Counted from the stretch's first letter, positions 41,323-53,119 are shown. The stretch is 64,000 nucleotides of DNA from Brevibacillus humidisoli (GCF_020923435.1 NZ_CP087263.1:372001-436000), one strand, 5' to 3'. The notes: a model not told the origin generated them from the sequence alone. Made by a program: numbers and translations.

Positions 41323-41977
41323 TATTTCACAATTGTTGTATACAGAAGTGATGGATGTAACAACTTTGCTGATCTCATTTAATCTAAGTATCGATCAAAA
41401 CTTTCCATCTAATCGTGAAATAGTGGATAAAGGAACAGTCTTTGAAGTAATAGACTGGGGTAAGACAGATACATTATCGATAGTGTTTAAGAATGTCGAA
41501 TACAAGGTAATATACGATGAATTGAACAATGGTAGGAATTTCAATATTAAAATGATTGATGGTGCATTGATTCAACTAATGTATAAGGCTAAGAGGAATG
41601 AAATTGTTTCCCATAGATTAGCTTTCTTCCCCAATCCTTACTTAGAGAAGTTTCAGAACGATCCAGAAATATATGAGAAGGCAGACCTTTATGCAGATAT
41701 ACTTGCTAAAAATATAGTCCCGGTACCTATTAGATTTGACTTTAATGCGGATGTTCATGACGAGATGCATGCAATGTCCCATGCTTCATTTGGTCAGTAT
41801 AAAAATTGCCGAATACCTGTTTGCTCACCCTTAACTCCTTCAAAGTTCATTGATTTCATATTGAGGAACTTCTATTCGAGTGCTTATCGAGAGTATCGAA
41901 ATGATTATGAGAGCAATATCTCATTTGGTCGAACGATTACATCTGATGAAGAAAAGCTTGTTCACTTCAATTTCTAA
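41315..41977 (+). CDS. DUF2290 protein, partner of the helicase
   Basis: 220 aa from ATG 41315, overlapping the helicase gene by 8 bases. Matches what I know of DUF2290 (PF10053): VSHRLAFFPNPYLEKFQNDP, VPIRFDFNAD, SHASFGQYKNCRIPVCSPLT and FIDFILRNFYSSAY. No catalytic chemistry is known for the family. Two conserved Cys and a possible His-rich stretch (VHDEMHAMSHASFGQ) could bind metal. Its strict pairing with an SF1 helicase makes a helicase-accessory role in defence or repair likely. Confidence 0.75.
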   Translation: MSSISQLLYTEVMDVTTLLISFNLSIDQNFPSNREIVDKGTVFEVIDWGKTDTLSIVFKNVEYKVIYDELNNGRNFNIKMIDGALIQLMYKAKRNEIVSHRLAFFPNPYLEKFQNDPEIYEKADLYADILAKNIVPVPIRFDFNADVHDEMHAMSHASFGQYKNCRIPVCSPLTPSKFIDFILRNFYSSAYREYRNDYESNISFGRTITSDEEKLVHFNF

Positions 41978-42020
41978 TAATAATAAAGGAATAATAGTCC
42001 TTCTGTGGAGGGTTTGAGGG

Positions 42021-42028
42021 GCTGAAAG
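42021..42028. repeat. Target-site duplication, left of IS256-family element
   Basis: GCTGAAAG, repeated at 43496-43503. Confidence 0.85.
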
Positions 42029-43495
42029 GGGTCTGTCAAGATTTTTGTGTAAACTTAATCAACCGATATATGAAAAGGTTTCATCCCATAATCGGAACAT
42101 CTTTCTCGTAGCCAATGGGGGTCAAGGGCGTAAGGCGTAGCAAACCCTTGACCTGATTGGCGAAGAGAAAGACAATCTTTTTGGGGATGAAGCCTTTCAT
42201 TTTAACGAATGTACGGTTGTACTCTCTCTTCAAAGAATACGGATAGTTGTAACAGGATCTGTCCCCAGTTTTGGACTCGTCCCGTCCATTTCCGTAAGAC
42301 ATCCATCGTCACGAGATAAAGCATTTTGAGAAGGGCTTCGTCCGTTGGAAATACAGCTTTTCCTTTCGTAACTTTCCGTAATTGTCGATGGTAACTCTCA
42401 ATGACATTCGTCGTGTAAATGAGTTTTCGAATCTCTGGTGGGTATTTGAAGAAGGTGGCGATTTCGGCCCAATTGTTCCGCCAGGAACGTACCAACAAGG
42501 GATATTTGTTACCCCAGGACTGTTCAAAATGATCGAGTTCTTCTAAGGCTGCTTGCTCCGTTGGAGCCTTATAGATCGGCTTAAGCTCTGACGTAATCTT
42601 CTTCAAGTCCTTGTATGACACATACTTGATGGAATTCCGAATCTGATGGATGATGCACTTCTGAATTTCTGTCTTCGGGTAACATGCCGATATGGCTTCT
42701 GTAAAGCCTTTCAGGTTGTCAACGGAAGTGATTAAAATATCTTGGACACCACGGTTCTTCAACTCGTTAAGTACGTGGAGCCAAAACTTCGCGGATTCAT
42801 TTTCCCCGATCCAGATGCCAAGGACATCTTTGTGGCCATCCAGATCGATGCCAATGACCATATACGCAGCCTTATTGACGATGGCTCCGTCCTGCTTTAC
42901 CTTAAAATGAATCGCATCCATGAAAACGACAGCGTACACCGATTGCAGGGGACGATTCTGCCACTCTTTAATCAAGGGAATGATTTTGTTCGTTACGTTG
43001 GAAATGAGTGTTGGCGAGACCTCAATGCCATAGAGCTGCTGCAGGTGATCTTGAATGTCGCGAGTGGATACCCCTTTGGCGTACATGGCAAGAATCTGAT
43101 CTTCGATCCCTGTAACGTTTGACTGGTGTTTCTTCACGATAACGGGATCAAACTCTCCCTCTCGATCCCGTGGTACCTGAATGTCGATATCACCATATTC
43201 GGAACGAACGGTCTTCTTGCTGTATCCATTGCGACTGTTCGTGGTTCGTTTGTTTTTGGAGTCATGCTTCGCGTAGCCAAGTTCAGTCTCCAATTCGGCT
43301 TCCAGCATCTCCTGGATGGTGTCAGCGAACAGCTCTTTTAAAGCTGATTGCACATCCTCCATCGACTTCATGTTCTTTTCCTTAATCCACTGCCTGAGTT
43401 GCTCTTTTGGTATGAGGCTCATAAAAAATCCCAACCTTTCTAAGTTAATTGTAAATGAGTAGGTTGAGAGTTTACACAAAATATTTTATAGACTC
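42029..43495. mobile_element. Intact IS256-family insertion sequence
   Basis: 1467 bp with imperfect terminal inverted repeats of about 26 bp (both ends share TTTTGTGTAAAC and an outer GTCT) and an 8-bp GCTGAAAG duplication, as expected for IS256. It carries a complete transposase on the minus strand. Confidence 0.92.
42202..43422 (-). CDS. IS256-family (mutator-type) transposase
   Basis: 406 aa from ATG 43422, starting MSLIPKEQLRQWIKEK. An upstream in-frame start at 43479 lies almost in the terminal repeat and is less likely. DDE residues sit in VYAVVFMDAIHFKV, ILITSVDNLKGFTEAI and the C-terminal IYTTNVIESYHRQLRK, with the family hallmark CIIHQIRNSIKYV. No interruptions. Confidence 0.94.
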   Translation of the reverse strand: MSLIPKEQLRQWIKEKNMKSMEDVQSALKELFADTIQEMLEAELETELGYAKHDSKNKRTTNSRNGYSKKTVRSEYGDIDIQVPRDREGEFDPVIVKKHQSNVTGIEDQILAMYAKGVSTRDIQDHLQQLYGIEVSPTLISNVTNKIIPLIKEWQNRPLQSVYAVVFMDAIHFKVKQDGAIVNKAAYMVIGIDLDGHKDVLGIWIGENESAKFWLHVLNELKNRGVQDILITSVDNLKGFTEAISACYPKTEIQKCIIHQIRNSIKYVSYKDLKKITSELKPIYKAPTEQAALEELDHFEQSWGNKYPLLVRSWRNNWAEIATFFKYPPEIRKLIYTTNVIESYHRQLRKVTKGKAVFPTDEALLKMLYLVTMDVLRKWTGRVQNWGQILLQLSVFFEERVQPYIR

Positions 43496-43503
43496 GCTGA
43501 AAG
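43496..43503. repeat. Target-site duplication, right of IS256-family element
   Basis: GCTGAAAG, matching 42021-42028. Confidence 0.85.
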
Positions 43504-44300
43504 ATCTCCACCTATCCGCCAATCCTTTCTCCGGACCACTCCGCCGGAGGTGGTGAACAAGCTGTTGGAGATGAGCCCGAGTAACCTACATGGAGTTGTA
43601 CCCGGCTGAGTGATATGCTCATTCTGCAAGGAACCTAAGTCAGTCCTCCCACGATTCAGAACATCCTCAACAAGCACGGCATGGGTACCCAATGCGAACG
43701 GATGGAAGAAAAAGTGTTGCAGCCCCTATGGAGCTGACAGCGGAGCAAGCGGTCCCGATTGAAAAGGCGAATCCCTGTTTATCGCGAACGCCATGTGAAA
43801 ATCGGCCGTCTAGGAGAGTTGCTGGCTCGAATAAGTTTTTTGTCGGGATCTTTAAAGGGAGTGAGCAAAATCTACCTGTAAGCGATCATCGATACGTACC
43901 GGCAGTTATGCATTTGGGTTTCTGCATACCGGAAACTGCCTGAATGTACGGTAACCATTCTCTATAACGACGTGCTGCCGTTTTATCGGAACACGGTCTT
44001 ACGGAATCGGCTGTTCTGCGGACAATTGCCGGGAGTTCTGCGGTCGGGATACCCATCCGTATGAGCTGTACTTGGCTGTGAACGACATCGAATACAGAAA
44101 AACACGAGTGAGATGTCCCCAAACCAACGGACTCGTAGAACGTTTTAATCGTACCGTGTTCGATGAGTTTTTCCGGATCAAGTTTCGTGAATAATTACGA
44201 AATCTCGAAGCATGGTGGTACACTATAACATCGAGCGGCCCCACCGTGGATATTGTAACATGGGGGAAGGGGCTATGGATAAATTCACCAATGGGTAATG
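43504..44300 (+). pseudogene. IS481-type transposase pseudogene
   Basis: Frame fragments in order: SDMLILQGT with VSPPTIQNILNKHGMGTQ, LGELLARISFLSGSLKGVSKIYL, AIIDTYRQLCIWV, ILYNDVLPFYRNT, LAVNDIEYRKTRVRCPQTNG and VERFNRTVFDEFFRIKF. These follow the IS481 transposase order with at least three stops or frameshifts. No terminal repeats found. IS256 inserted next to its 5' end. Confidence 0.75.
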
Positions 44301-44344
44301 GAAGAAAAGTCTTTCAGTGTTGTCCGGACAGAAGCTTAACTGAA

Positions 44345-44526
44345 CGGATCAGGATTTAGAACGTATATATCCTCAAGAGGTCAACCAATACAACAGGCAC
44401 AGCACGCTGATGTCCGCCTATCGGCACATCAAGGAGCCGAAGTTCATGCATTGTGTGATCCGGGAGAAGGGTGAGGTGTATAAGGCGTTCAGGACGTTTT
44501 TTGGGAAGAAGGAAGTATCGGCGTAA
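44345..44526 (+). pseudogene. C-terminal gene fragment of unknown family
   Basis: An open stretch ending at TAA 44524-44526 reads DLERIYPQEVNQYNRHSTLM...YKAFRTFFGKKEVSA without a start codon or ribosome site. It looks like the tail of a longer, lost gene, perhaps from a mobile element. Confidence 0.4.
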
Positions 44527-44610
44527 ACCAATCAGAATAGTTGTTGACGATCACTTGGAAAATGGCCAAATGACCTATACGGAAGCAGTTGTTATCAACA
44601 AACAAGAGGC

Positions 44611-44760
44611 TGTCCCAAAAGGGTAGTCCCAAATGACTGAATCCCAAAAATGAACGAAATCATCCCGTTTCACTAATAATAGTGGGACGGGATGTTTGCT
44701 ATTAGGATTATTTCAACAGGAAAGCGGGGCTGGATAAACCAGTAAATTGCTTTTGGGACA
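44611..44760. mobile_element. MITE-like element with internal hairpin
   Basis: About 150 bp bounded by TGTCCCAAAAG (44611-44621) and its perfect complement (44750-44760). Such ends are common to several IS families. An internal near-perfect hairpin (CATCCCGT...ACGGGATG near 44662-44697) and no coding capacity fit a non-autonomous element. No target duplication was identified. From 44761 to 45155 I see only short broken frames (e.g. PYFERPGYVEVRLGGYHH) and no gene. Confidence 0.5.
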
Positions 44761-45155
44761 CCCACGGCAAAGAAGTGGTACGTTGAGTTGTTGATATCGT
44801 CCCATATTTCGAACGCCCGGGATATGTCGAGGTTCGACTCGGCGGCTATCATCACAAGTGGGCCTGATCGATAGCCGTTATGCGCCCGAACAAGATGCTG
44901 AGCGATATTGTATGTTTATGAGGCTGTCTTTGGCTTCGATAACCATTTTCCCAAGTAGTCTCCAGTTCCGCTGACCTTACTTTTTTTTCTGTCACGTTTC
45001 GTAGAGGCTGGTTCGTTGTATAGGGTGAGAGGGATGAGGAGTTTGGAAGTGGCTGATCTACAGCAGGCAGCATGACCCGCGCATTCCCGAGGTCGAATTG
45101 ACCGGAACCGTGATGAAGCAACTGTACGCAGAACAGAAAAAAAGGAGCGATTTTT

Positions 45156-45968
45156 GTGAAATTCAAAGTAGGCGTATTGGCAGCAGCAGGCATGCTTTTG
45201 ACAGTATCCACCGCGTTTGCGGCGACGAACTTTACCCTGACGGACAAGGAAGGGAGAGTCGTCTTTGAGGAAATAACACCGGAACAGGCGAACTACACGC
45301 CGCCTACGATGGAAGAGATGAAACGCAAGGGAAAAAGCTTTGACTATGCGGATCAGCTGTTGAAAGAGGGGACAGCCGCCATCTTTTACATCGTTTCCGA
45401 TTTGCCGGATATGAAACTGTACACCCAGGACAAGTCCTTGCACGTTACTGATTCTGCCGCACTGCGGGCCAAGATGGAAGGGCAATACGTGACAATTTTG
45501 GACAGCTTGAATGGGGGATACGCGTTCAAGGATGCCGCCGTCACGTTCACCCCGATGACGTATGTGAACCCTCTTTCTCCGGAAGAAAAGGCGGCACTGG
45601 CGGAAAAGCTGAAGAAGCAGGCCGAGGAATCGAAACAGGATTATGCGATGCAGCCTGTGGAGCTGTCGAAAGATCATTGGCAGATCAATAGCACGTATAC
45701 GCAAAACGGAAAAGACGTCCGCGTTTCGATGTTACGCACGAGCGGCAAAGAGACGCTTATCTTCAGCGAAGATACGGACTTCCAACGGGAAAAACTGGTT
45801 GTAAACGGAGTCGATATCTGGTACACGGACTTCGGGGCCGGGAAAAACGTGATGTGGATCTACGACGTACCCGGCACCGGGCAAACAATCCGCTACCATA
45901 TCGAAACCGGCAATCCGGTCAGCAAGGAAGAATTGATTGAAATGGCCAAAGCGTACCTGCAGCAGTAA
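45156..45968 (+). CDS. Secreted protein with DUF4367-like C-terminus
   Basis: 270 aa from GTG 45156 behind AAGGAGCG. Signal peptide 1-22 ending STAFA. The middle (about 25-160) is unrecognised; the C-terminal about 90 residues (NGKDVRVSMLRT...VNGVDIWYTDFG...VSKEELIEMAKAYLQ) have the DUF4367 pattern found in anti-sigma and sporulation-associated lipoproteins. There is no lipobox Cys. It is the first intact gene right of the transposon debris and has a more GC-rich composition, like the backbone. Confidence 0.65.
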   Translation: MKFKVGVLAAAGMLLTVSTAFAATNFTLTDKEGRVVFEEITPEQANYTPPTMEEMKRKGKSFDYADQLLKEGTAAIFYIVSDLPDMKLYTQDKSLHVTDSAALRAKMEGQYVTILDSLNGGYAFKDAAVTFTPMTYVNPLSPEEKAALAEKLKKQAEESKQDYAMQPVELSKDHWQINSTYTQNGKDVRVSMLRTSGKETLIFSEDTDFQREKLVVNGVDIWYTDFGAGKNVMWIYDVPGTGQTIRYHIETGNPVSKEELIEMAKAYLQQ

Positions 45969-46102
45969 ATTCGCGAATCAGCCAGGGGGGCGTTTGACGA
46001 CCCTCGCCCTCCTGGTTGATGGAATATCATCCTTCTCCATTCGTGATGTGGAGGGCACTGTTTTTTACGGAACAAACCTTGGAATCCGGACCATAGCGGG
46101 AA

Positions 46103-46145
46103 ATATAAAAAGAACCTGGATAGTTTCACCAGGCTCTTTTTATAT
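46103..46145. terminator. Bidirectional terminator
   Basis: Long stem ATATAAAAAGAxxCTGG/CCAGGxTCTTTTTATAT with one interior mismatch and a loop of about 9 nt, T-rich on both strands. Confidence 0.82.
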
Positions 46146-46219
46146 TGCAAATAAACAGATACGATGATATAATCAGATCACGACTGCTTACAATTTAATG
46201 CGCACAATAATTGCATCTT

Positions 46220-46232
46220 ACACTTTAAGTGT
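46220..46232. promoter_or_regulatory. Palindromic operator candidate upstream of rph
   Basis: ACACTT-T-AAGTGT, a perfect 6-1-6 palindrome 65 bases before the rph start. About 18 bases further on lies TTGTCA (46250-46255), with TTTAAT 16-17 bases later as a possible promoter. An antibiotic-resistance gene of this type is often inducible. Confidence 0.4.
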
Positions 46233-46245
46233 ACCACGCCGATAA

Positions 46246-48912
<2,667 letters not shown>

Positions 48913-49064
48913 GGGCTGAATACGTCTAGTAAGAGCCTCTGTCATAATGGTAGGCATTGTATGCAACTTGTCATAGATACTTAGCCACATCAGCGACGCC
49001 ATACATTGCAATTTTTAACCTGTCTCTGTTCTCCTTATCATTCCACCAAGAGTCCTCGAAAATT

Positions 49065-49182
49065 TGATCCACTCGAACCACTTCCTATGCACTCATTTGT
49101 CCTCGTTGTGACATGAACTGGGGGAATTCGTAGATAGTATGATGATACCCCGTTAACTTAATGCGAAAAATGAGTTGAAGGA
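49065..49182. repeat. Repeat copy B: second copy of the antitoxin upstream region
   Basis: Diverged copy of 38688-38805 without the toxin-antitoxin genes. The preceding 48913-49064 holds nothing recognisable. Confidence 0.7.
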
Positions 49183-49194
49183 TGCCCCTCAAAA

Positions 49195-49320
49195 AGTCTA
49201 TAACTCAATTCTGGACTTTTGGGGGCTTTACGGATTATTACAACAATGAACGTAATCAGAGTGAATTGAATCACCTGTCGCCTGCAGAACACAGGCAACA
49301 GGTAAACTCGTCTAGTTGAT
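49195..49320 (+). pseudogene. IS3-type transposase C-terminal remnant
   Basis: A frame reading FWGLYGLLQQ... and, after a shift, YYNNERNQSELNHLSPAEHRQQ matches the YxxxRxHxxLxxxsPxexR tail of IS3-type transposases. No start, no inverted repeats. Confidence 0.55.
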
Positions 49321-49396
49321 TTTCTGTGTCCCGCTAAAGGGGTTCAGACCACTCAACCCGACTTCAATTATTTTCCAACGCGGAAGCACATATCCT

Positions 49397-50305
49397 TCAC
49401 TCTACTACCGCCCACGCCAGGCACACATTTTCATTCGCATGATACCCGTCGGTTCGACCTTGAAAATAGCGTTCTTGAATATCGGACGGACTCAGGTTCT
49501 CTTGGAGGCGGAGCCCTATCCGTTCCAGTTCAGAAGCCAGTGTTGACGGATCAAAGGTCGTTTTCATCGGCTCGCCGATCTTGCGTAACTCCTCTCGTAT
49601 CTCTTTCATATGCGGCGTACCTTCTTCAGGCAAAAAGTAATCGTAAATAACTGAGCTGCCTGCACAGGCAATATCGGTAATCGATCGCAGGGTAGCGAAC
49701 ACTTCGTCACTGGTTAAGTACATGGTGACGCCAAGCCAACTAAAGAAGCTTTTCAGCTGTTCGTCATACGGCGTTCTTTTGAGAGCATCAGCCAGGCTCT
49801 CCTGTGTGAAATCAACAGGTACAAAGTGAAGGTTTGCAGGGATGTCCCACTTTAACTCGGCCAGTCGATCGCGTTTGAAAGCTTGTGTGGCCGGGTGATC
49901 CACTTCAAATACCCGAATCTTGCTGAGGAGATCCGGACGACGAAAAGCAAAGGTGTCCAGTCCGGCTCCAAGTATTACGTACTGCTCCACCCCTTGCTTT
50001 ACAGCCTGCTCAAGATTGTCTTCGGTATACCGGGAACGGCTAAGGACATTGGGCAACCCGATGGATTGCAAAAAAGAGAGCAAGGCATTTGGATTCGTGG
50101 TCTGGTCTGCGTTTTGTATGCTGCTTGCAGGAACATTCATCTGCTGAGCCTGGGAAAATCCTTGTTCAATCAGTGCACGTCTTTCCTCTGGGATCAAACG
50201 ATGGGCGAGAAAGTCATCAAAAATTTTGGGGGTATCGCCTATGGCATGGTGGGCACGTAAGTAGGCAGTCATGATGGCAGTAAGACTAACTTGACTTTCA
50301 TTCAT
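49397..50305 (-). CDS. SAM-dependent methyltransferase, LCM/TIGR00027 type
   Basis: 302 aa, minus strand. Motif I region QYVILGAGLDTFAFR, acidic motif II VFEVDHPATQAFKRDRL, then FVPVDFTQESL and WLGVTMYLTSDEVFATL, all typical of the leucine-carboxyl-methyltransferase-like family common in polyketide or unknown small-molecule O-methylation. ATG at 50305 has a good GGAGGATAT site upstream. The promoter region to the right (50306-50530) is strongly AT-rich. Substrate unknown. Confidence 0.83.
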   Translation of the reverse strand: MNESQVSLTAIMTAYLRAHHAIGDTPKIFDDFLAHRLIPEERRALIEQGFSQAQQMNVPASSIQNADQTTNPNALLSFLQSIGLPNVLSRSRYTEDNLEQAVKQGVEQYVILGAGLDTFAFRRPDLLSKIRVFEVDHPATQAFKRDRLAELKWDIPANLHFVPVDFTQESLADALKRTPYDEQLKSFFSWLGVTMYLTSDEVFATLRSITDIACAGSSVIYDYFLPEEGTPHMKEIREELRKIGEPMKTTFDPSTLASELERIGLRLQENLSPSDIQERYFQGRTDGYHANENVCLAWAVVE

Positions 50306-50541
50306 ATGGATATCCTCCTTTTCGATCCAATCTTCTCAGCGACTGAGAGGCGACCTAAAAAGAGTATACCAAACACACCACTAATTTCAAACAATTAAAA
50401 TTTAATATTACCATAAAAATAAAATTTTGTCAAGGATTTTGTTTTATGAACGTGTGGAGTGGAATTCTCCGATCTATAACTCGCGGTTTATTTGCTTGCT
50501 GTTCCATAACTGACCCATTTTTAAGTGCATTTTAGCATAGT

Positions 50542-50568
50542 TCCCGGAAGAGATGCCCTCTTCCGGGA
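50542..50568. promoter_or_regulatory. Hairpin in the methyltransferase/AraC divergent region
   Basis: Perfect 11-bp stem TCCCGGAAGAG/CTCTTCCGGGA with a 5-nt loop, no T-run. A possible operator or leader structure. Between here and 50892 an extended -10 (TGCTACAAT, 50610-50618) is the best promoter candidate for the AraC gene; open frames in this leader look non-coding. Confidence 0.45.
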
Positions 50569-50892
50569 GAGGGAGATGAATTGACATGGTGCAATATCAC
50601 GAACATATGTGCTACAATGAAAGAAGCAATTGTCAATCGGTGGTGGATCAATTTCGCGTGTTGCACTATAAAGCGTTTCGTTTTGCATCTGTCCCAACGA
50701 TGGACAAAAGCAGCTTTCCTGGCAAACGTTTGGATGCTGTCGCCCGGTGTTTCATTACTTTTGGAAAGAGAGAAATCAGTCTGCCCAGCAGTAGGGAAGG
50801 GCTTGGCGTACCGTACTGATGCCACGCAGCTTCCTGTCTTGAAGAAAGCTTTTCCCATCTCACGAAAACGCAGCGGCAAGGAGGGGATAGGG

Positions 50893-51690
50893 ATGACGAT
50901 GGATCGTTATGCAGCGATCGACGCGGTGATTACATATATTCATCAGCATATCGATGAGCCGCTTTCATTGGCTCAATTGGCCCGATATGCAGGCTATAGT
51001 CCGTATCATTTTGCGCGCTTGTTCAAAGACCGAATGGGACTCTCGCCTCAGTATTATGTGTCTTCTCTCCGGCTGCAAAAGGCAAAGGACTTGTTGTTGC
51101 AGACAAACCTGAGTATTCGCGATATTGGCTTGGAGATTGGGCAGCAGAGTCTTGGAACCTTTACCACTCGCTTTACCGAGCGGGTAGGCGTGACGCCGTC
51201 TGCCTTTCGCAACTCCATGCTGCATGCGGACGACCTTTTTCGCTCTCTCCAGCAGCTCAACGACTGGCGTCCGTCGCAACCTTCGTATCACCGCAACGCG
51301 ACAATAGAAGGGAGCGTCCACGCGGCTGCTCCTTTCCATGGTGTGATTCTGATCGGGCTGTTTGCCAAACCGATCCCAGAAGGGCTTCCTCTATACGGTA
51401 CCCTGCTTCCATCTCTGGGGCCCTTCTGTTTTACCGACGTCAAACCTGGCACTTACTACTTGATGGCTGCGTCGGTTCCATGGGGAATGCAGGCCGTGGA
51501 CATCCTGCTGCCGTACAAAACCTTGCGCACTCGTTCGAAGGAGCCGATCATCGTCGAGCCCTACGCCTCTGTCCCGCCTCGACAGGTGATGCTCTATCCT
51601 CCGCGTATCGATGATCCGCCAATCCTGATCTCTCTTCCTTTGCTGATGCATAGATTTCTCAGTCGAGTGATGCAAAGTAGTGTACGTTAG
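50893..51690 (+). CDS. AraC-family transcriptional regulator
   Basis: 265 aa from ATG 50893 with AAGGAGGGG upstream; the open frame extends 104 codons further but has no ribosome site there. Two HTH motifs at the N-terminus (about 8-105): LSLAQLARYAGYSPYHFARLFKD and IRDIGLEIGQQSLGTFTTRF, ending in GVTPSAFR. The C-terminal about 150 residues are a ligand-binding-like domain of unknown specificity. Its last 392 bp are duplicated at 53120-53511. Confidence 0.88.
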   Translation: MTMDRYAAIDAVITYIHQHIDEPLSLAQLARYAGYSPYHFARLFKDRMGLSPQYYVSSLRLQKAKDLLLQTNLSIRDIGLEIGQQSLGTFTTRFTERVGVTPSAFRNSMLHADDLFRSLQQLNDWRPSQPSYHRNATIEGSVHAAAPFHGVILIGLFAKPIPEGLPLYGTLLPSLGPFCFTDVKPGTYYLMAASVPWGMQAVDILLPYKTLRTRSKEPIIVEPYASVPPRQVMLYPPRIDDPPILISLPLLMHRFLSRVMQSSVR

Positions 51691-51706
51691 GTGTGACAAA
51701 AGGGAA
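51315..51706 (+). repeat. Direct repeat copy 1 (araC 3' end)
   Basis: 392 bp matching 53120-53511 with about five substitutions and no gaps. Weaker similarity continues past the 3' boundary. Confidence 0.92.
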
Positions 51707-51845
51707 AGGCTAAGCAGTGGTTGTATTGACAAAAAAGGATATAAATAGTAAAATATTCCATGAATTAAAAAAGGTTGAGAGGGGTGTATGAGCGTTCAAG
51801 ATAAGGCACTTTTACCCGTTCGCACTCTCCATCTTAGTTTGTTTT

Positions 51846-52181
51846 TTGGTTGTTCTTTGGCAGTATTTATTTAATGTAGGATTAAAGTTCCAGTCATTAA
51901 CATGGATCTGGGTTATTTTGCTTTATCTATGTCCGTACCTCGTTGCCATTCTAGTACTCCTGCTTTATGTCTTAACAATGAAGGCTTCCACTGTATCGGT
52001 CTTAATTGGCTTTACATTACCTCTGCTTCTTCTGACGACTCCTGCAAGTGAAATATTCGGAAGGTTTAGTGTATTCTTTTTTGGTGTGCAGAGTAAGTTA
52101 GTCGTTCACTTTTTTGTTGGACTTAGTGTTGTTTTTCTCTTGTATAAACTTAGAAAAAGAGGTGAGCAAAATGAAACTTAA
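51846..52181 (+). CDS. Small polytopic membrane protein (possible frameshifted start)
   Basis: 111 aa from TTG 51846 with no good ribosome site. Upstream in the same frame the DNA still codes for a credible helix (KIRHFYPFALSILVCFLVVLW from 51801), but no start codon is present. A well-placed ATG with GAGAGGGG (51788) lies in another frame. A single-base indel near 51790-51812 would join them. Three to four membrane helices. AT-rich compared with neighbours and overlapping the next gene. Confidence 0.5.
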   Translation: MVVLWQYLFNVGLKFQSLTWIWVILLYLCPYLVAILVLLLYVLTMKASTVSVLIGFTLPLLLLTTPASEIFGRFSVFFFGVQSKLVVHFFVGLSVVFLLYKLRKRGEQNET

Positions 52182-53082
52182 GTTGTTTGTGACAATCATG
52201 ATGTCGATCGTACTGTTTATTCTACCAATGGTGTCCTTCGCAGAAAATGATAATTCTCAGACTGTCCAGAAACCAAGTGTTGCCTTGACGCAAGAAGAAT
52301 ACAATGTACTAAAAGATAAAAATCAATTGCCAACTGATGTGAATATTGAAATTGTTGAAATAGACCCCATGGAGGAGGCAAAAAAGATACCAAAGGGTGC
52401 AGAATTAGTTGAAGATCCCAAAAAAACCGACTTTGGGAAAAAGCTAATCAAACAATTTGGAGAAGATTTAAAAAAAGAAGTCAAATTACAGGACAACAAA
52501 AAAATAGTGATCCAAGTAGAGGATTTAAAATATTGGAAGTATAACGATGAGTATACGAAAAGAAAAAATGCAACTTCCTTCACGAAAAAAATAAACAATA
52601 TATTACTACCCGAAGCATGTGCTATCTGTAATAATCCTACTGGCGGGGGAACGACAACTATCAGCTCTAACTATTTTGCTGGCTCCGTTTTAGAGGCGAA
52701 AGTATATTTAACATTTACAATTGATGAGTATTCAGATGGTTGGTTTAGATATGTCCATCACCCAGTAGAAAGTACTGCGAAATGGTGGAGAACGAATACC
52801 GAATACACAGTGAAAAATGCAGAATTTCAATTCTATCTTGTTGCAAATGAGCTATGTAGTAATGATCGTGGAGAATATGAATCCTATAGTACGGTGTTTA
52901 CTCCGAGTTGGAAAGATAGCAGTAATACCTACACATATAAATTTAATGGTAACTATACGGATTGGGATGCTCTATATAGTGAGGGTGGTCCCTATAATAG
53001 ACATATGATCACAAGTGAACTTTTCCGCCGTGGATCTCAGGTAGAGGATCATTTTGAGGTAAGGTACAGTAACTATAACTAA
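52171..53082 (+). CDS. Secreted protein of unknown function in AT-rich insert
   Basis: 303 aa from ATG 52171 (GAGGTGAG upstream). Signal peptide 1-24 ending VSFA. A Lys/Asp/Glu-rich region (about 60-150) is followed by a C-terminal beta-rich part opening with PEACAICNNPTGGGTTT. No family recognised. The AT-rich composition and the flanking direct repeats indicate acquisition as a cassette together with the membrane protein upstream. Confidence 0.6.
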   Translation: MKLKLFVTIMMSIVLFILPMVSFAENDNSQTVQKPSVALTQEEYNVLKDKNQLPTDVNIEIVEIDPMEEAKKIPKGAELVEDPKKTDFGKKLIKQFGEDLKKEVKLQDNKKIVIQVEDLKYWKYNDEYTKRKNATSFTKKINNILLPEACAICNNPTGGGTTTISSNYFAGSVLEAKVYLTFTIDEYSDGWFRYVHHPVESTAKWWRTNTEYTVKNAEFQFYLVANELCSNDRGEYESYSTVFTPSWKDSSNTYTYKFNGNYTDWDALYSEGGPYNRHMITSELFRRGSQVEDHFEVRYSNYN

Positions 53083-53119
53083 TGCCGCCTTTTGGCTACC
53101 CAACAGCTAAGATTTCCAC

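Noticed and set aside
44761-45155. Minus-strand ORF 44916-45704
   Set aside because: Runs antisense across the secreted DUF4367-like gene, basic shadow translation, no ribosome site.
50581-50892. 104-residue N-terminal extension of the AraC protein, or a separate ORF at 50586-50819
   Set aside because: The AraC HTH begins right after ATG 50893, which has its own strong ribosome site; the upstream translation resembles no family.
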